Shown here one piece after another: positions 25,596 through 37,437 of a DNA stretch of 64,000 bases (position 1 is the first letter of the stretch; each line of letters starts with the position of its first letter). This DNA is from Chlorophyllum brunneum (taxonomy: Eukaryota > Basidiomycota > Agaricomycetes > Agaricales > Agaricaceae): positions 806,001 to 870,000 of the forward strand of contig OY756143.1 of NCBI GenBank assembly GCA_963576785.1, written 5' to 3'. The notes beneath the pieces were generated by a model. That model saw only the letters and a program-made list of their open reading frames with translations. It ran no database searches and was not told the DNA's origin. The translations under genes were made by a program, and so were the position numbers.

Positions 25596-28335
25596 CTAGG
25601 AACTACAGAATACATGTTCTGGGGCAGGAGGATGGGATTTCTTCGAAGCAGGCAACTCCTTATCTTCGAATTTATCTCGAGGTCGCTTTAGGGTTTCGGG
25701 TGCTAAAGCTCCATCCGAGATAATAGGGGTAGGTGGTTCCTCCATAGTCATAGCGTTGGTCAAGGGATTGGCCTCAGGCGTTCCATGGGCAGAAACGGGG
25801 AAGTCCAAAGAGGGATCAGCTCCGGGAAACAAAGCCGGGGAGGGTCGCTTCTGGATCGGTTTGTTTGTGCGAATGTCAACAAGACCAGGGAAAGCTTCAT
25901 TTTCATCCACCTCTTCACTGGAAACGGCCAAAGCGAACAATGGGGCCATCATCGAGGGATAGACAGAGGCGTATGAGTCGATTTCCGAGGTTTGATGGGC
26001 CTGATGACGTGCGAGGTAGGATCGATACAATTTACCTGCCATTTCCGCCAAGGGGCCGGAGTATGAAACAAGTGTGGGATGCAGATACAACTTCAGCATC
26101 GCGTGGAGATAACCAAAATCCCGCAGAACCCGACATCGTTCACGCGTTGCCTGAATTTGATTGACGTAGATTTTCGTCGCATACACTTGTGAAGGTTCAT
26201 AGTCAACGCGGGCAGCGACAACCCATAGAACGATCCAGAAAAGAGATTCCAGATCGTGCTGGAAGTTGTAGCTTGGTGGCTCCATTTGGTTCAATGCCCA
26301 TTCTGGTTCCTTCAACGGAACATTTGTCACGCCACGCCCTGTTCGACGCCCCCTCCGACGGGTCTTCCAAACTTTCTCAACTTCCTGCAGGGAAGGACCT
26401 TCGGGTATGGATTCCACATTCCCTAGGACAATATATCCAGACAACATCTCCAGCGGCATAAAATACGGTGTACCCTGCGGGGCAGATAAATGGGTGGAAC
26501 ACGGAGGGGGATGAATACATACCGTCTTCGGATCGGGACTAGAGGCAGTTGAACCAAACGGCTTGGCATACTCCAGGTCACTTAACTTCCCTGTTAAATG
26601 CCTTCCTCGTCTTCGAAGATCAGAATATTGCCGGTACTGACATCACGATGAACCCAGCCTGCAATGAAGAGTATCACGAGCGCTAACCACAATTAGCATG
26701 GATAAAGTCAAGACTATGATTATAGTGCCGTACTGCACGAAACATCTTTGCAATTTTAGAACATGCGACCTGCCCAAGTCAATGTCGAGCATCAGCCAGG
26801 GCCAAAAATGAGGACCCAAGATCGACAACATCATGAAGAGCTGTGCAGACATCGGAATATAGCGTATTTTGGGTTTGTAGGTTCGCAGAAGTGTCGACTT
26901 ATCTTCTTGGCCCGTGTGGGAGCCAGGAATTCGATGGCTCTTGAACTCTCCATCCCGGTGATTGTCCGAGAAAAAGAGACCAGCGGTTGGAGTGGCATCC
27001 TCGGGGGCGCGTCGCGTCGTCAGGCCTTGATAGTCCCCTTCAATACCCACAAAATACTCTTGGTATGTATTGTCCTTGATGCGCTCCAGAATGTCTCTGC
27101 CAGTCATCAGATCCCACTGCTAAATGAGATCCAAACGAGAAGCCCGGCCATTCCTCTTCAGTTCCTTTTGCTTCTCTACCTCTGCAAAAATCGCGTCCTG
27201 GATTGTCTTCTCCGACATAGCATCCTCCTCCACCCAGACATCCTTGAGTGCAATTTTCTTTCTTCCAGGTAAGGGAGAGCCACAGGGCCCCGAAACCTCG
27301 ATTGCTTCCCAGACTCGCGTCATACGATCCGTGGTGCTCAAGGACCGATGATTAGATAGAGTGCCAGTTGATTTGAAATATCGAGTACCACCGTCGGCTT
27401 GGATCTCATATGTGTAGGAAACACTTTCGTAAACACAGCAATGAACCATTGGGTCATAACCAAGGAGGCCTTCGTCCGCAAAGGTGAAGGAAAGGAAGAC
27501 CAAAATCAATGTCTCGTAATCCTAGCAAAAGCCTAGCGTCGGATAGTTGCACGAAAGGATTCTTCAAATCCACTCACCCGGAGAAAATTGAAATCGTGTG
27601 ATTTGGAAGAATGGGATTGGGAGAAATACCACAAAGCCATATTCTCGTCCTCGATTGTGAACTAGGGAGGCCATGAGTTGTATCAACTATCGGGACACGG
27701 AAGACCTACACTGAACATGAAGACACGACGCGGATCGTCGTTCATGATGTGACTAACCCCGGAGACAAGCTTCTGACGGTTCTTGAAACCAATCAAGGGC
27801 AGTAACAAATATCCATTTCAAAGAGAAAGATCACACATCGACCCAGTCTTTCTTGCTCTTCTTGAACCCGGCAGAAGCAGCTATGTCCGGGGCCGCAAGT
27901 TTGGTTCCCCGTCTTGCAGGACACGTGTCACTAGCCAGCTCAAAACAGCCGTCTATTTTGAAGGTAGCACCATAAAGTTCAGAGAGGACATTGTCGTCAG
28001 GACAATCGCGGTATTGCACGCGAGGCTTAGCGACCCGCCCTTGCACATCGTCAGGAAACTTGTAGTTTGAGATGACTTGGGCGATGGTCCTCAGCGGACT
28101 AAACGTCTCCCGTTCATTCGTAGAGATTTGGGACGGAGATTTCGGAAAGTCTCTCCATCGAAGACCACCTCCATCCTTTTCCACCAGAAGGCCTTCATCA
28201 CAAAGCAGTTGCACGCAGTCTGCGATATCCTGTGGCGACGGAACGAAGGGCAGGTACGACTGTTGAAAGCTGTTGACATCGCATATGAACATCCATTTCT
28301 GCAGTAATAGCCCCGATTGGAGTCACTATTCACCT
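25596..28335 (-). pseudogene. FunK1 kinase pseudogene A, multiple lesions
   Basis: Nearly full length but disabled. In the N-terminal part NSFQQSYLPFVPSPQD to FKKSKKDWVD is open, yet its start region has lost a few bases relative to AEVDREMLVC. In the middle exon RLDLI is followed by TAG at 27,120-27,122 where the other copies have a GAG or GAA codon. Near 26,856 a deletion of about 10 nt in the segment after YKPK shifts the frame. Near 26,597 a single-base deletion after FEDEEG shifts it again, so the HRDVSTGNIL loop is out of frame with what follows. The C-terminal exon (GYIVLGNVESIPE to EHVFCSS) is still a long open frame and is very close to that of copy C. In this copy the N-domain reads GFKK where others have EFKK. 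Confidence 0.8.
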
Positions 28336-28439
28336 GAGGTGTCGTAGTGTAGTAGCCAATGTCACCGCCCTGGTGATAGTAGACGACGAAACTTGAGGCC
28401 CGCCGGGGATGGGAAGGAATCGAATACAATGTGAAATTA

Positions 28440-29210
28440 AAGCGTCATACCAGGCTTTCAAAGTCCGACTCAGGTTGTTGAGACGAGCTGTTGCTCTCGT
28501 ACCGACACAAAAGAAACAAGTCTTGGACTCAGGTACTTGATGTTCGCCGTCAGCATAGGAAATTCCTTTGCGTCACAAAACAACCTATTCGATCCCAGCG
28601 CAAGTACGTCAAAGTTGGTTACCAGGGTTTAGCACAAAATCGTCGATGGGTACTCAAGCACCCCGCGCCAAAGTCCAGCCAAAGTTCCCGAGAAAAGCAG
28701 ACTATCCCTGTGGACGTTTGACGATAACCAAACGACACAAGACAGCTGAAGGCATGACTCGAAGGCATGACTCGGAACAATTGCATACTCTCGCTCGCCC
28801 AGGCATACTGACATCAACTAGTCGAATGGTCTCGAAAGGAAATTCCGCCTGCCAAGAGGGCTCCAGCGGTGTATTGAATAACGGAAGGAGGACAGGTGCA
28901 AACGTGGTGAGGAACTTGATGGAAATGGAGATACCACGGATTTTGTTTGGCTCCACCTTGACCGGATACATATTACTGGGTTGGATGGTCATTATGTTAT
29001 TGAACTATCGGATTAACACACAGCGGTAACAAGGGTGCATTGTAAACCATAGGAAGACAGCGACTAACACAGAAGAGGTGATAGAAGGAGTGGGGAGTAC
29101 CCCAAGTATACTAGGGACTCCGAAGCATACGTTCGGGGCCAGGAGGATGGGACCTCTTTGGAGCAGGCAACTCCTCATTCCCAGACTCAGCTCGAGGCCG
29201 TTTCGAGATT
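28440..29210. repeat. Recurrent 3'-flank segment of the FunK1 units
   Basis: This segment, between copies A and B, recurs in diverged form behind copy C (about 32,700-33,290), copy D in inverted orientation (about 48,950-49,640), copy F inverted (about 53,560-53,990) and copy E (about 59,930-60,450). Shared landmarks are GTCCAGCCAAAG or close variants, a GTTGAACTATCRGATTA-like word, AACAAGGGTG and TATACTAGGGACT directly after the kinase stop. It shows that whole gene units, not only coding regions, were duplicated. Confidence 0.6.
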
Positions 29211-29217
29211 TCGGGTG

Positions 29218-31714
29218 CTAAGTCTGTGACCGGGGTAATAGAGGCAGCTGGTTCGAGGATGGACGTGACGGTGGTTGAGGGATTGGTTCCCTATTGTGAA
29301 TGTCAATAAGGCCGGGGAAACCTTCGTCGTCATCCGCATCACTGGCAAAGCAAAACAATGCAAACAATGGCTTCATCACCAGAGGATAGACGGACGCATA
29401 TGAGTCGATATCCAAGAGAGCGTTGGCTTGGTGACGTGCAATGTAGGCCTCGTACAACGTTCCCGCCACATCCACCATGGTATTGATGCAAGATTTAAGC
29501 GTGGGATGCAAACAGCCTGATAAGATTGAATAGAGACGTTCGGGGAATTGGAGGGCAAGTGTCCGTTCGGCCGTTGCATGGAGTAGGTTAACGTAGATTT
29601 TCTTCGCATACGTTTGTGACGGTTCATGGTTGACTCGGGCTGTGATGAGCCACAAGGCGATCCAGAACAGGGATTCGAGGTCGTGCTGGAAGTTGTAACT
29701 CTGCGTTCCTGGCAGGCCATGAGTTGATTTAGGTTGCTCCGATGACACGACTGCCTTGCGACGCCTTGTTTGGCGTTGCCAAAAGCTCTCTTCTGCTGGC
29801 CCGGAAAACCCTTTAGGTTGAGGACGCAGGGATCCCAGTGTATCGAATCCAGACAAGATCTCCAACGGCATAAAATAGGGAGTACCCTACGGGGCGCGTT
29901 AATAGGTGGAATATAGAAAGGGATGAACACATACTGTCTTCGGATCAGAACTATAGTGAGTTGATCCGAACTGCTTGGCGTACTCTAGGTCGCTTAGTTT
30001 CCCCGTTACATCACCCTGCTCGTTCTTGAATATCAGAATGTTGCCTGTACTGACATCGCGGTGAACCCATCCTGCAATGAAAAGTATCACGAACGCTACC
30101 GATAATTAGTATGAATACAGTTGATCAACTTAGGTACTCACCAACCGAAGCATCAGCCAAGGCTACAAATGAGGACCCAAGATCGGCAGCATCGTGAAGA
30201 GCTGTGCAGACATCGGAGTAAACGACAATATAACGTCTTTTTGGTTTGTACGTTCGCAGAAGTGTCGACCCATCTTCTTGGCCCATGTCGGAGCCAGGAA
30301 TTCGATGGCTCTTGAGCTCCCCTTCCCGAGGCTTATCCGAAAAAAAGAGCCCGGTGGTCGGAGTGGCATCCTGGGGGACCCGTCGCGTTGTCGGACCTTG
30401 ATGGTCCTCTTCGATGCCCACAAAATACTCTCGGTACGTATTGTCTTCGATGCGCTTCAGAATTTCTCTGCTAGTCATCGAGTTCCACTGTTCAATGAGA
30501 TCAAGACGAGAAACCCGGCCATTCCTCTTCAGTTCCTTCTGCTTCTCTACCTCCGCAAATATTGCACCCTGAATCACTTTCTCCGACATAGCATCCTCCT
30601 CCAACCAGACATCCTTGAGCGCAACTTTCTTCTTTCCAGGTAAGGGACGTCCCCCGGGCTTTGAAACCTCGATTGCTTCCCAGACTCGCGTCATACGATC
30701 TGCGATACCCAGGGATCGATAGCTCGATAGAGTGCCAGTCGATTCGAAATATCGGGTGGCGTCTCCAACTCCGATTTCATACGTGTAGGAAATGCCTTCA
30801 TGAACTCTCCGATGGACCGTCGAGTCATAACCAAGCCGGGATTCGTCCGCAAATATGAAGGAAAGGAACACCGAAATTAATCCCTCGTAATCCTCGTGGA
30901 AAGGATCGTATCAGACAGCGGCAAGGGTGGATTCATGGGCCCACTCACACGGAGAAAATTGAAATCGTGTGATTTGGAAGAATGGGATCGGGAGAAATAC
31001 CACAGGGCCATCTTGTCGTCCTCGATCGTGAACTACAAGCGAACGTGAGCTGAATCAACATTCGGGTGCAGAAGACCTACGCTAAACATGAAGATGCGAC
31101 GGGGATCGTCGTTCATGATGTGATTAGCCCCGGAGACCAGTTTCTGGCGGTTCTTGAATGAATCTGGGTCAGAAACGGATATTCATTGGGTGGAGAGAGA
31201 GGCCACCGACATCGACCCAGTCCTCCTCGTTCTTCTTGAACTTGGCAGAAACAGCTATGTTTGGGGCAGCAAGTTTCGTACCCCGCCTCGCAAGCTGCGA
31301 GTCCTTAGCCAGCTCAAAACACCCATCTATTTTGAATGTAGCGCCATAAAGTTCGGAGAGGACGTTATCGTCGGGACAATCGCGGTATTCCACGCGAGGC
31401 TCAGCGACTCGTCCTTGAACACCGTGGTCAGGTAACTTGTACTTCGAGATGGCTTCTGCGATGGTCTTCAGAGGTCTAAATATATCTTTTTCGTTCGTAG
31501 GGAGCAGTGACGGTGATTCCGGGAAATCCTTCCATTGAAGACCGCCTGTTGCCTTTTCTACCAGAAGCCCCTCGTCACGAAGTAGTCGCACACAGCCGGC
31601 GACCTCCTGGGCCGACGGAACGAAAGGCAGGTATGACTGTTGAAAACTGTTGACGCTGCATACCAACATCTCCCTATCCACCTCAGCCAAAATTGATTCC
31701 CCAGTGTCCGTCAT
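29218..31714 (-). CDS. FunK1 protein kinase copy B, kinase core open, both ends damaged
   Basis: The open N-terminal exon (MTDTGESILAEVDREM, QSYLPFVPSAQEVAGCV) starts at 31,714. The normal first exon lies near 31,890, but its ATG reads ACG. Through introns like those of copy D it encodes the family blocks FADESRLGYDSTV, TRVWEAIEV, VALKDVWLEEDAMSE, SDVCTALHDA, GWVHRDVSTGNIL (catalytic HRD loop), GKLSDLEYAK (DLE in place of DFG) and YNFQHDLESLFWIALW. Intron 3 is 58 nt and contains a stop, so it must be spliced. The tail ends early (PLLPRSQT) because a deletion shifts the frame; the normal tail KRPRAESGNEELPAPKRS is present downstream in another frame. FunK1 proteins are fungal Ser/Thr-kinase-like proteins of largely unknown role. 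It may still be translated from the internal Met, or be an early pseudogene. Confidence 0.6.
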
Positions 31715-31937
31715 ATTACGATCACCGCGTGGAGAGCGCTGTGATACAGAAGGACAAGATGAAGCAAACCCAGAAGACTAGTTCCTCGTCACGGTGTTGG
31801 TTGCGGTTCTTCCAGCGTCCTGAAGCAGTGATGAATGAGTTTCATCATTTGTGAATCCAGATAAAGCAAACCTAGGACGACCAGTCGCGGTGAACGTTCA
31901 AAACTCGAGGTCTGCGGAGGGTTCACTGGACTTAAAA

Positions 31938-31952
31938 GTCCGACAGTCGGAC
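31938..31952. promoter_or_regulatory. 15-bp palindrome of copy B promoter
   Basis: GTCCGACAGTCGGAC, two perfect 7-bp half-sites around one base, about 45-65 bp before the mutated start position of copy B. The same site precedes copies C, D and E. Confidence 0.6.
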
Positions 31953-32090
31953 CTTTTGGTTGTGCATTCAGACGATGATAGCCTGGAGACTTTGATTATT
32001 CTCGCATCGACACAAAAGCAAGTCTACGCCCACACGGAAAACTTCACCGTAGGGGAACATGGATTGGTTTTCAGCAGGGTGTCACTTGCA

Positions 32091-32126
32091 TAATAAGCGA
32101 CCCATGACCTTGCTGGTCACTTGTTT
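32091..32126. repeat. Diverged hairpin element upstream of copy B
   Basis: TAATAAGCGACC, a 12-nt loop with CATGACCTTGCT, then GGTCACTTGTTT: the same hairpin as upstream of copies C, D and E but with mismatches in the stem. Confidence 0.5.
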
Positions 32127-33302
32127 TTCAGTATGATGAATAAAGATCAATACATTCTGGTATGGCGCAGGAAATAGATTTGCCGCATGCCCACCTAGCC
32201 CCGACATTCTGATTTCCGTACACAAGGCTTCTACCGAAAACATTGGGGAAGAAAAAATGACTGAGGCGCTCATGTAATAGTGGACGCAGTGCGTTTTGCC
32301 TTGGCTAGACTATCTACTTCGAATACCCTTTCCTAGTCGTCGGTACACTAGAGTTCCGTCTGAACCAAACGAGATTTCATTTCGTCCGATGCGCACGAAC
32401 ATCCTTCTATGAGGGGTGGGGTGTTCAACGTGAGTGGAGGGGTTAAGCGTCGCCATCTTGAGGGTCTAGTCGTTAAGCGCAGTTGATTGTGTTGGGGACA
32501 GCAGCGCACAAGGTATCTCGCCAGGGGCCCTTGCAGGAGCTTTGTCCGTGCGTGTCGAGTTCGAAATACGATAACCATTGGCAAACTCTTGAGTCTGAGA
32601 CTCAGATGAAGCAATCGTATGTCTAGGTTTAACCTCAATGTGCAGTGTTTTCAAAGGATGTCTGAGATCAGGTGAAGCCTTTGATTGCACCAGAGAGACC
32701 TAGTGCTGGATTCCGATCTGGCATCGGCCACGAAAGTAACAGACCAGGATCTTTTGTGAAAATAGCGGCGGGTTGAATAACACTTGTATTGATATTTCAG
32801 TGGCAAAATTCGATGGCCAGGTACTTTCATCCTCGCCGTGACTCTCCAGAGACAAAATCGTTAACGGGTATCCAGGTCCTCCATACAAAAGTCCAGCCAA
32901 AGGTTTCGAGAAAGCAGACTTTCGCCGTGGACTTTGATGACATCAAACAGCACAAGGCAACAGATCAGTAGCCCAATCGCACACTGTGCAAGCATATCGA
33001 CATCAAATTGGTTGAAGGGTCTCAAAGTGAAATACCGCCTACCACGAGGGCTCCAGCAGCAGGTTGAATAAACGGAAGAGATCGGGTGCAAACCTGAGGA
33101 ACTTGATGGAAAGCGAGCCGCCGCGGATTTCGTTTGGTTCCGCCTTGCCTATACTGGATACCTATATCTGGGTTGGAGGTTCATCATGTTGTTGAACTAT
33201 CAGATTAATACACGGCTGTAACAAGGGTGTATTGCGAACCATAGGAAGACATCTACTAACACAGAAGAGGTGATAAAGGAAGTAGGGAATATACCAAGTA
33301 TA

Positions 33303-36248
33303 CTAGGGACTACGGAGCATATGTTCGGGGGCAGGAAGATAGGATCTCTTTGGAGCAGGCAACTCCTCATTTCCGGAATCAGCTCGGGGCCTTTTCAGGT
33401 GTTCGGATCCCAAGTCGCTACCTGAGGTGATAGAGGCGGCTGGTTCCAACATCGACATGACGGTGGTCGAAGGATTGGTCTCAGGTTTCCCATGGTCAGA
33501 GACGGGGGCGTTTGAGGATGGACCAGCCATTGGATCATTCCCTAACGAAGCTTGGGAGTGTTCCTTTGTGCGCTTGTTAACAAGGCCAGGAAAGTCCTCA
33601 CGGAGGTCTGTTTTTTCTGCAAAAATGGACAACTTGAACAATGGGGCCATCATCAAGGGATAGAAAGAGGCGTATGAGTCGATTTCCAAGGTTTGATGGG
33701 CTTGATGACGTGCAAGGTAGGATCGATACAATTTACCTGCCATTTCCGCCAAGGGACCAGAGTATGAAACAAGTGTGGGATGCAGATACAACTTCAGCAT
33801 CGCGTGGAGATAACCAAAATCCCGCAGAACCCGATGTCGTTCACGCGTTGCCCAAAGTTGATTGACGTAGATTTTTGTCGCATACGTTTGTGAAGGTTCA
33901 TGGTCAACGCGGGCAGTGACAATCCATAGCGCAATCCAGAAAAGAGATTCCAGGTCGTGCTGGAAGTTGTAGCTTGGTGGCTCCATTTGGTTCAATGCCC
34001 ATTCTGGTTCCTCCAACAGATCATCTGTCACGACCCGCCCTGTTCGACGCCCCCTCCGACGAGGTTTCCAAACTTTCTCAACTTCCTGCAGGGAAGACTC
34101 TTCGGGTATGGATTCCACGTTTGGTAGGACGATGTATCCAGACAACATCTCCAACGGCATAAAATACGGTGTACCCTGCGGGGCAGATAAATGGGTGGAA
34201 CACGGAGGGGGATGAATACATACCGTCTTCGGATCGGGACTAGAGGCCGTTGAACCAAACGGCTTGGCATACTCCAGGTCACTTAACTTCCCTGTTAAGC
34301 CGCCTTCCTCGTCTTCGAAGATCAGAATGTTGCCAGTACTGACATCGCGGTGAACCCATCCCGCAATGAATAGTATAACGAGCGCTAACCACAATTAGCA
34401 TGGATACTGTCAATGATTGCAGATACTCACCATCTGAAGCATCAGCCAAGGCCAAAAATGAGGACTCAAGATCGACAGCATCATGAAGAGCTGTGCAGAC
34501 CTCTGAATAGATAATGATGTACCGCCTTTTAGGTTTGTAGACCCGGGGAAGTGTCGACCGTTCTTCAGCGACCCTCTGCTCAATGGGACGTGTTGCAGTC
34601 CCGCGATCTCGACTCGGGTCGGACCCAGCAATTCGATGGCTCTCGATTTCTCCATCTCGGGGCTTGTCCGAGAAAAAGAGCCCGGTGGTCGGAGTGGCAC
34701 CCTGGGGAACTGGTCGCGTCGTCGGGCCTTGGTGATCGTCTTCAATGCCCACAAAATACTCTTGGTACGTATTGTCTTCGATGTGGTCCAGAATTTCCTT
34801 GCCAGTCATGGAATCCCACTTTTCAATGAGGTCAAGACGAGAAGCCTGACCATTCCTCTTCAGTTCCTTCTGCTTCTCTACCTCCGCAAATATTGCACCC
34901 TGAATGGCTTTCTCCGACATAGCATCCTCCTCCAACCACACATCCTTGAGCGCAACTTTCTTCTTTCCAGGTAAGGGACGTCCCCCGGGCTTTGAAACCT
35001 CGATCGCTTCCCACACTCGCGTCATACGACCTGTGATACCCAAGGACCGATAGCTAGCTAGACTGCGCCTTGATTCGAAATATCGGGTAGTACCTTCAAC
35101 CCCGATTTCATACGTGTAGGAAATGCCTTCATGAACTCTCCGATGGACCGTCGAGTCATAACCAAGCCGGGATTCGTCCGCAAATATGAAGGAAAGGAAC
35201 ACCGCAATCAATCTCTTGTAGTCCTAGTGGAAAGGTATCGTATCAGACAGCGGCAAGGAAGGATTCATGGGCCCACTCACACGGAGAAAATTGAAATCGC
35301 GTGATTTGGAAGAATAGGATCGGGAGAAATACCACAGAGCCATCTTCTCGTCCTCGATCGTGAACTACAAGCGAACGTGAGCTGAGTTGACAATTGGATG
35401 CAGAAGACCTACGCTAAACATGAAGATGCGACGGGGATCATCATTCATGATGTGACTGGCTCCAGAGACCAGCTTCTGGCGGTTCTTTAAATGAATCGAG
35501 GTTAGGAATGAACAACCATTAAACGGGCTACTGACATCGACCCAGTCCTTCTCGTACTTCTTGAACTCGGCAGAAACAGCTATGTTTGGGGCAGCGAGTT
35601 TCGTACCCTGTCTCGCAAGTTGCGAGCCCTTAGCCAGCTCAAAACACGCGTCTATTTTGAATGTAGCGCCATAAAGTTCAGAGAGGACATTGTCGTCAGG
35701 GCAATCGCGGTATTCCACGCGAGGCTCAGCGACTCGTCCTTGAACACCGCGATCAGATAACTCGTACTTTGAGATGGCTTCTGCGATGGTCTTCAGATGT
35801 TTAAACGTATCTTTTTCGTTTGTAGCAAGCTGTGACGGCGAGTCTGGGAAATCCTTCCATTGAAGACCGCCTGCCTTTTCTACCAGAAGCCCCTCGTTAC
35901 AAAGTAACTGCACACAGCCAGCGACCTCCTGTGGCGACGGAACGAAAGGCAGATATGACTGTTGAAAGCTGTCGACGCTGCATACCAACATCTCACTATC
36001 CATCTCAGTCGCGATCGCATTCCTAGTATCTGTCACTTTATGACCATCGCCGGTTGATTTCTTCGAGCGCGGGGTAGATTTAAGTCTGAGGGGGACAAGA
36101 TGTAAGCAATCACGGAAAGCCAGTCTGAGTCTTGAAACCTCACGACGTTTTTCCCGATCCTTCCGGCGTCCTGAGGTAATGATGAATGAGTTTCGTCGTG
36201 TATGAGCCCAGATAAAACAAACTTAGGACGACCAGCCACGGTGGACAT
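33303..36248 (-). CDS. FunK1 protein kinase copy C, apparently intact
   Basis: The gene mirrors copy D in its first six exons. The true start is the ATG at 36,248: MSTVAGRPK, a small second exon TPEGSGKTS, then LKSTPRSKKSTGDGHK joined to VTDTRNAIATEMDSEM. Upstream blocks include AAPNIAVSAEFKKYEKDW, HIMNDDPRRIFMFS and FTIEDEKMALWYFSRS. The middle exon holds FADESRLGYDSTV, TRVWEAIEV, VALKDVWLEEDAMSE and SEVCTALHDAVD. After an intron come GWVHRDVSTGNILIFEDEEG and GKLSDLEYAKPFGS, then GTPYFMPLEMLSGY and YNFQHDLESLFWIALW. The tail carries KRPRADSGNEELPAPKRS, a bipartite nuclear-signal-like motif, and ends EHMLRSP. From about 34,843 downstream it departs from D; its C-terminal exon is closest to pseudogene A, so the gene is a mosaic. 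FunK1 is a known fungal kinase-like family; targets are unknown. Confidence 0.8.
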
Positions 36249-36343
36249 TCGAAATTCGGGGTCAGGGGAGGAGGGGAGGAGGGGCTGAGTGGACTGTGAA
36301 GTACAGCGACGCTAATCAAAACCTGTTCAAGCTGGACTTAAAA

Positions 36344-36366
36344 GTCCGACAGTCGGACCTTTTATA
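36344..36366 (-). promoter_or_regulatory. 15-bp palindrome plus TATA box of copy C
   Basis: GTCCGACAGTCGGAC occupies 36,344-36,358. On the minus strand TATAAAA (36,360-36,366) directly precedes it, so the palindrome sits just downstream of the TATA box and about 95 bp before the ATG. That is a position where a bound protein could affect initiation. Confidence 0.65.
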
Positions 36367-36630
36367 ATTCAGTCGTGCAGCCCTGTGATGAAGACATCAA
36401 CCGGCTTTATTATTCTCGCGTGGACACAAAAGAAAGTGTAAAAGCCGGTCCTGCTATGACATATGCTCGGGCTTATCTGATGAATGCTCTGGTCTTTGAA
36501 TTATCTGCCTGTACACTGAGGTTGGTAAGTCGCACTGCTGCCCTCATGAGTCGCCACACAACTGGCCTTCCTTAGAACGCTTTAGCCTGAAGAGAACAGA
36601 GCTGGTTTTCGGCATGAATGTCACTTAACA

Positions 36631-36666
36631 CAACAAGCGACCCATGACCTTGCTGGTCGCTTGTTG
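36631..36666. repeat. 12-bp-stem hairpin upstream of copy C
   Basis: CAACAAGCGACC, a 12-nt spacer CATGACCTTGCT, and the exact reverse complement GGTCGCTTGTTG. It lies about 270 bp upstream of the palindrome and is mirrored exactly at 45,556-45,591. Confidence 0.65.
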
Positions 36667-37437
36667 TTCAGGACGAATCCATTCTACCGTGGCGCACAGA
36701 ATGCATCCATCCCTACGCGTCGTTCTTAACAACAGAGGCCGCATGGTCACCTAACCTCAAGATTCTGACCTCCCCACACAAGGCTTCTAACAAAAGCTTT
36801 CAGACTTTTCAACTTGATTTTTTTTCCATTCTGTCACCAACGAAAAATGACCGAGGTACTCTATATGATACGCGAGAACGAACAGTACAGTACAAGTTTC
36901 ATCTTGACTCGATCAAATACCCCCTTCGAGTACTCGTTGATACACCACACTTCGAATCTGTCTGATAGTTGAGATGGGGATATCATAAGAAGCGTGGTTG
37001 GATGTGTCGAACACAACGCAACACACAGAATATCTCGTCCAGGGATTTGCGAGAGGATTGTTCACGCAGGTCAGGTCAGCAATACGATAACCATTGACCG
37101 ACTCTCTGTCGAAGACTGACGCTTGATTCGCCCAATCTTGTCCTACACTGTGCCTCCGTTCTCGTTACTCTCGAGCCTGAGGCTGCAGATGAAACAATCG
37201 TACAGTCTGGGTTAGGCATCACCAGACCCCTTCGAATGAGATCAGGTAAAGGCTTGAATCGCATCAGAGAGCTAAAATCCCAAGCCGGAGAAGCTTCAAA
37301 AAACATAAGCACAGTCCCCAAAGAATAGGTCGTCACAATCATTCAGAGGTCGGTTACGATGGCCACGGAAACAATTACAACATGTATAAAACAACATACA
37401 TCACTCAAAAAAAACGACATAACCAAACGCATATAAA

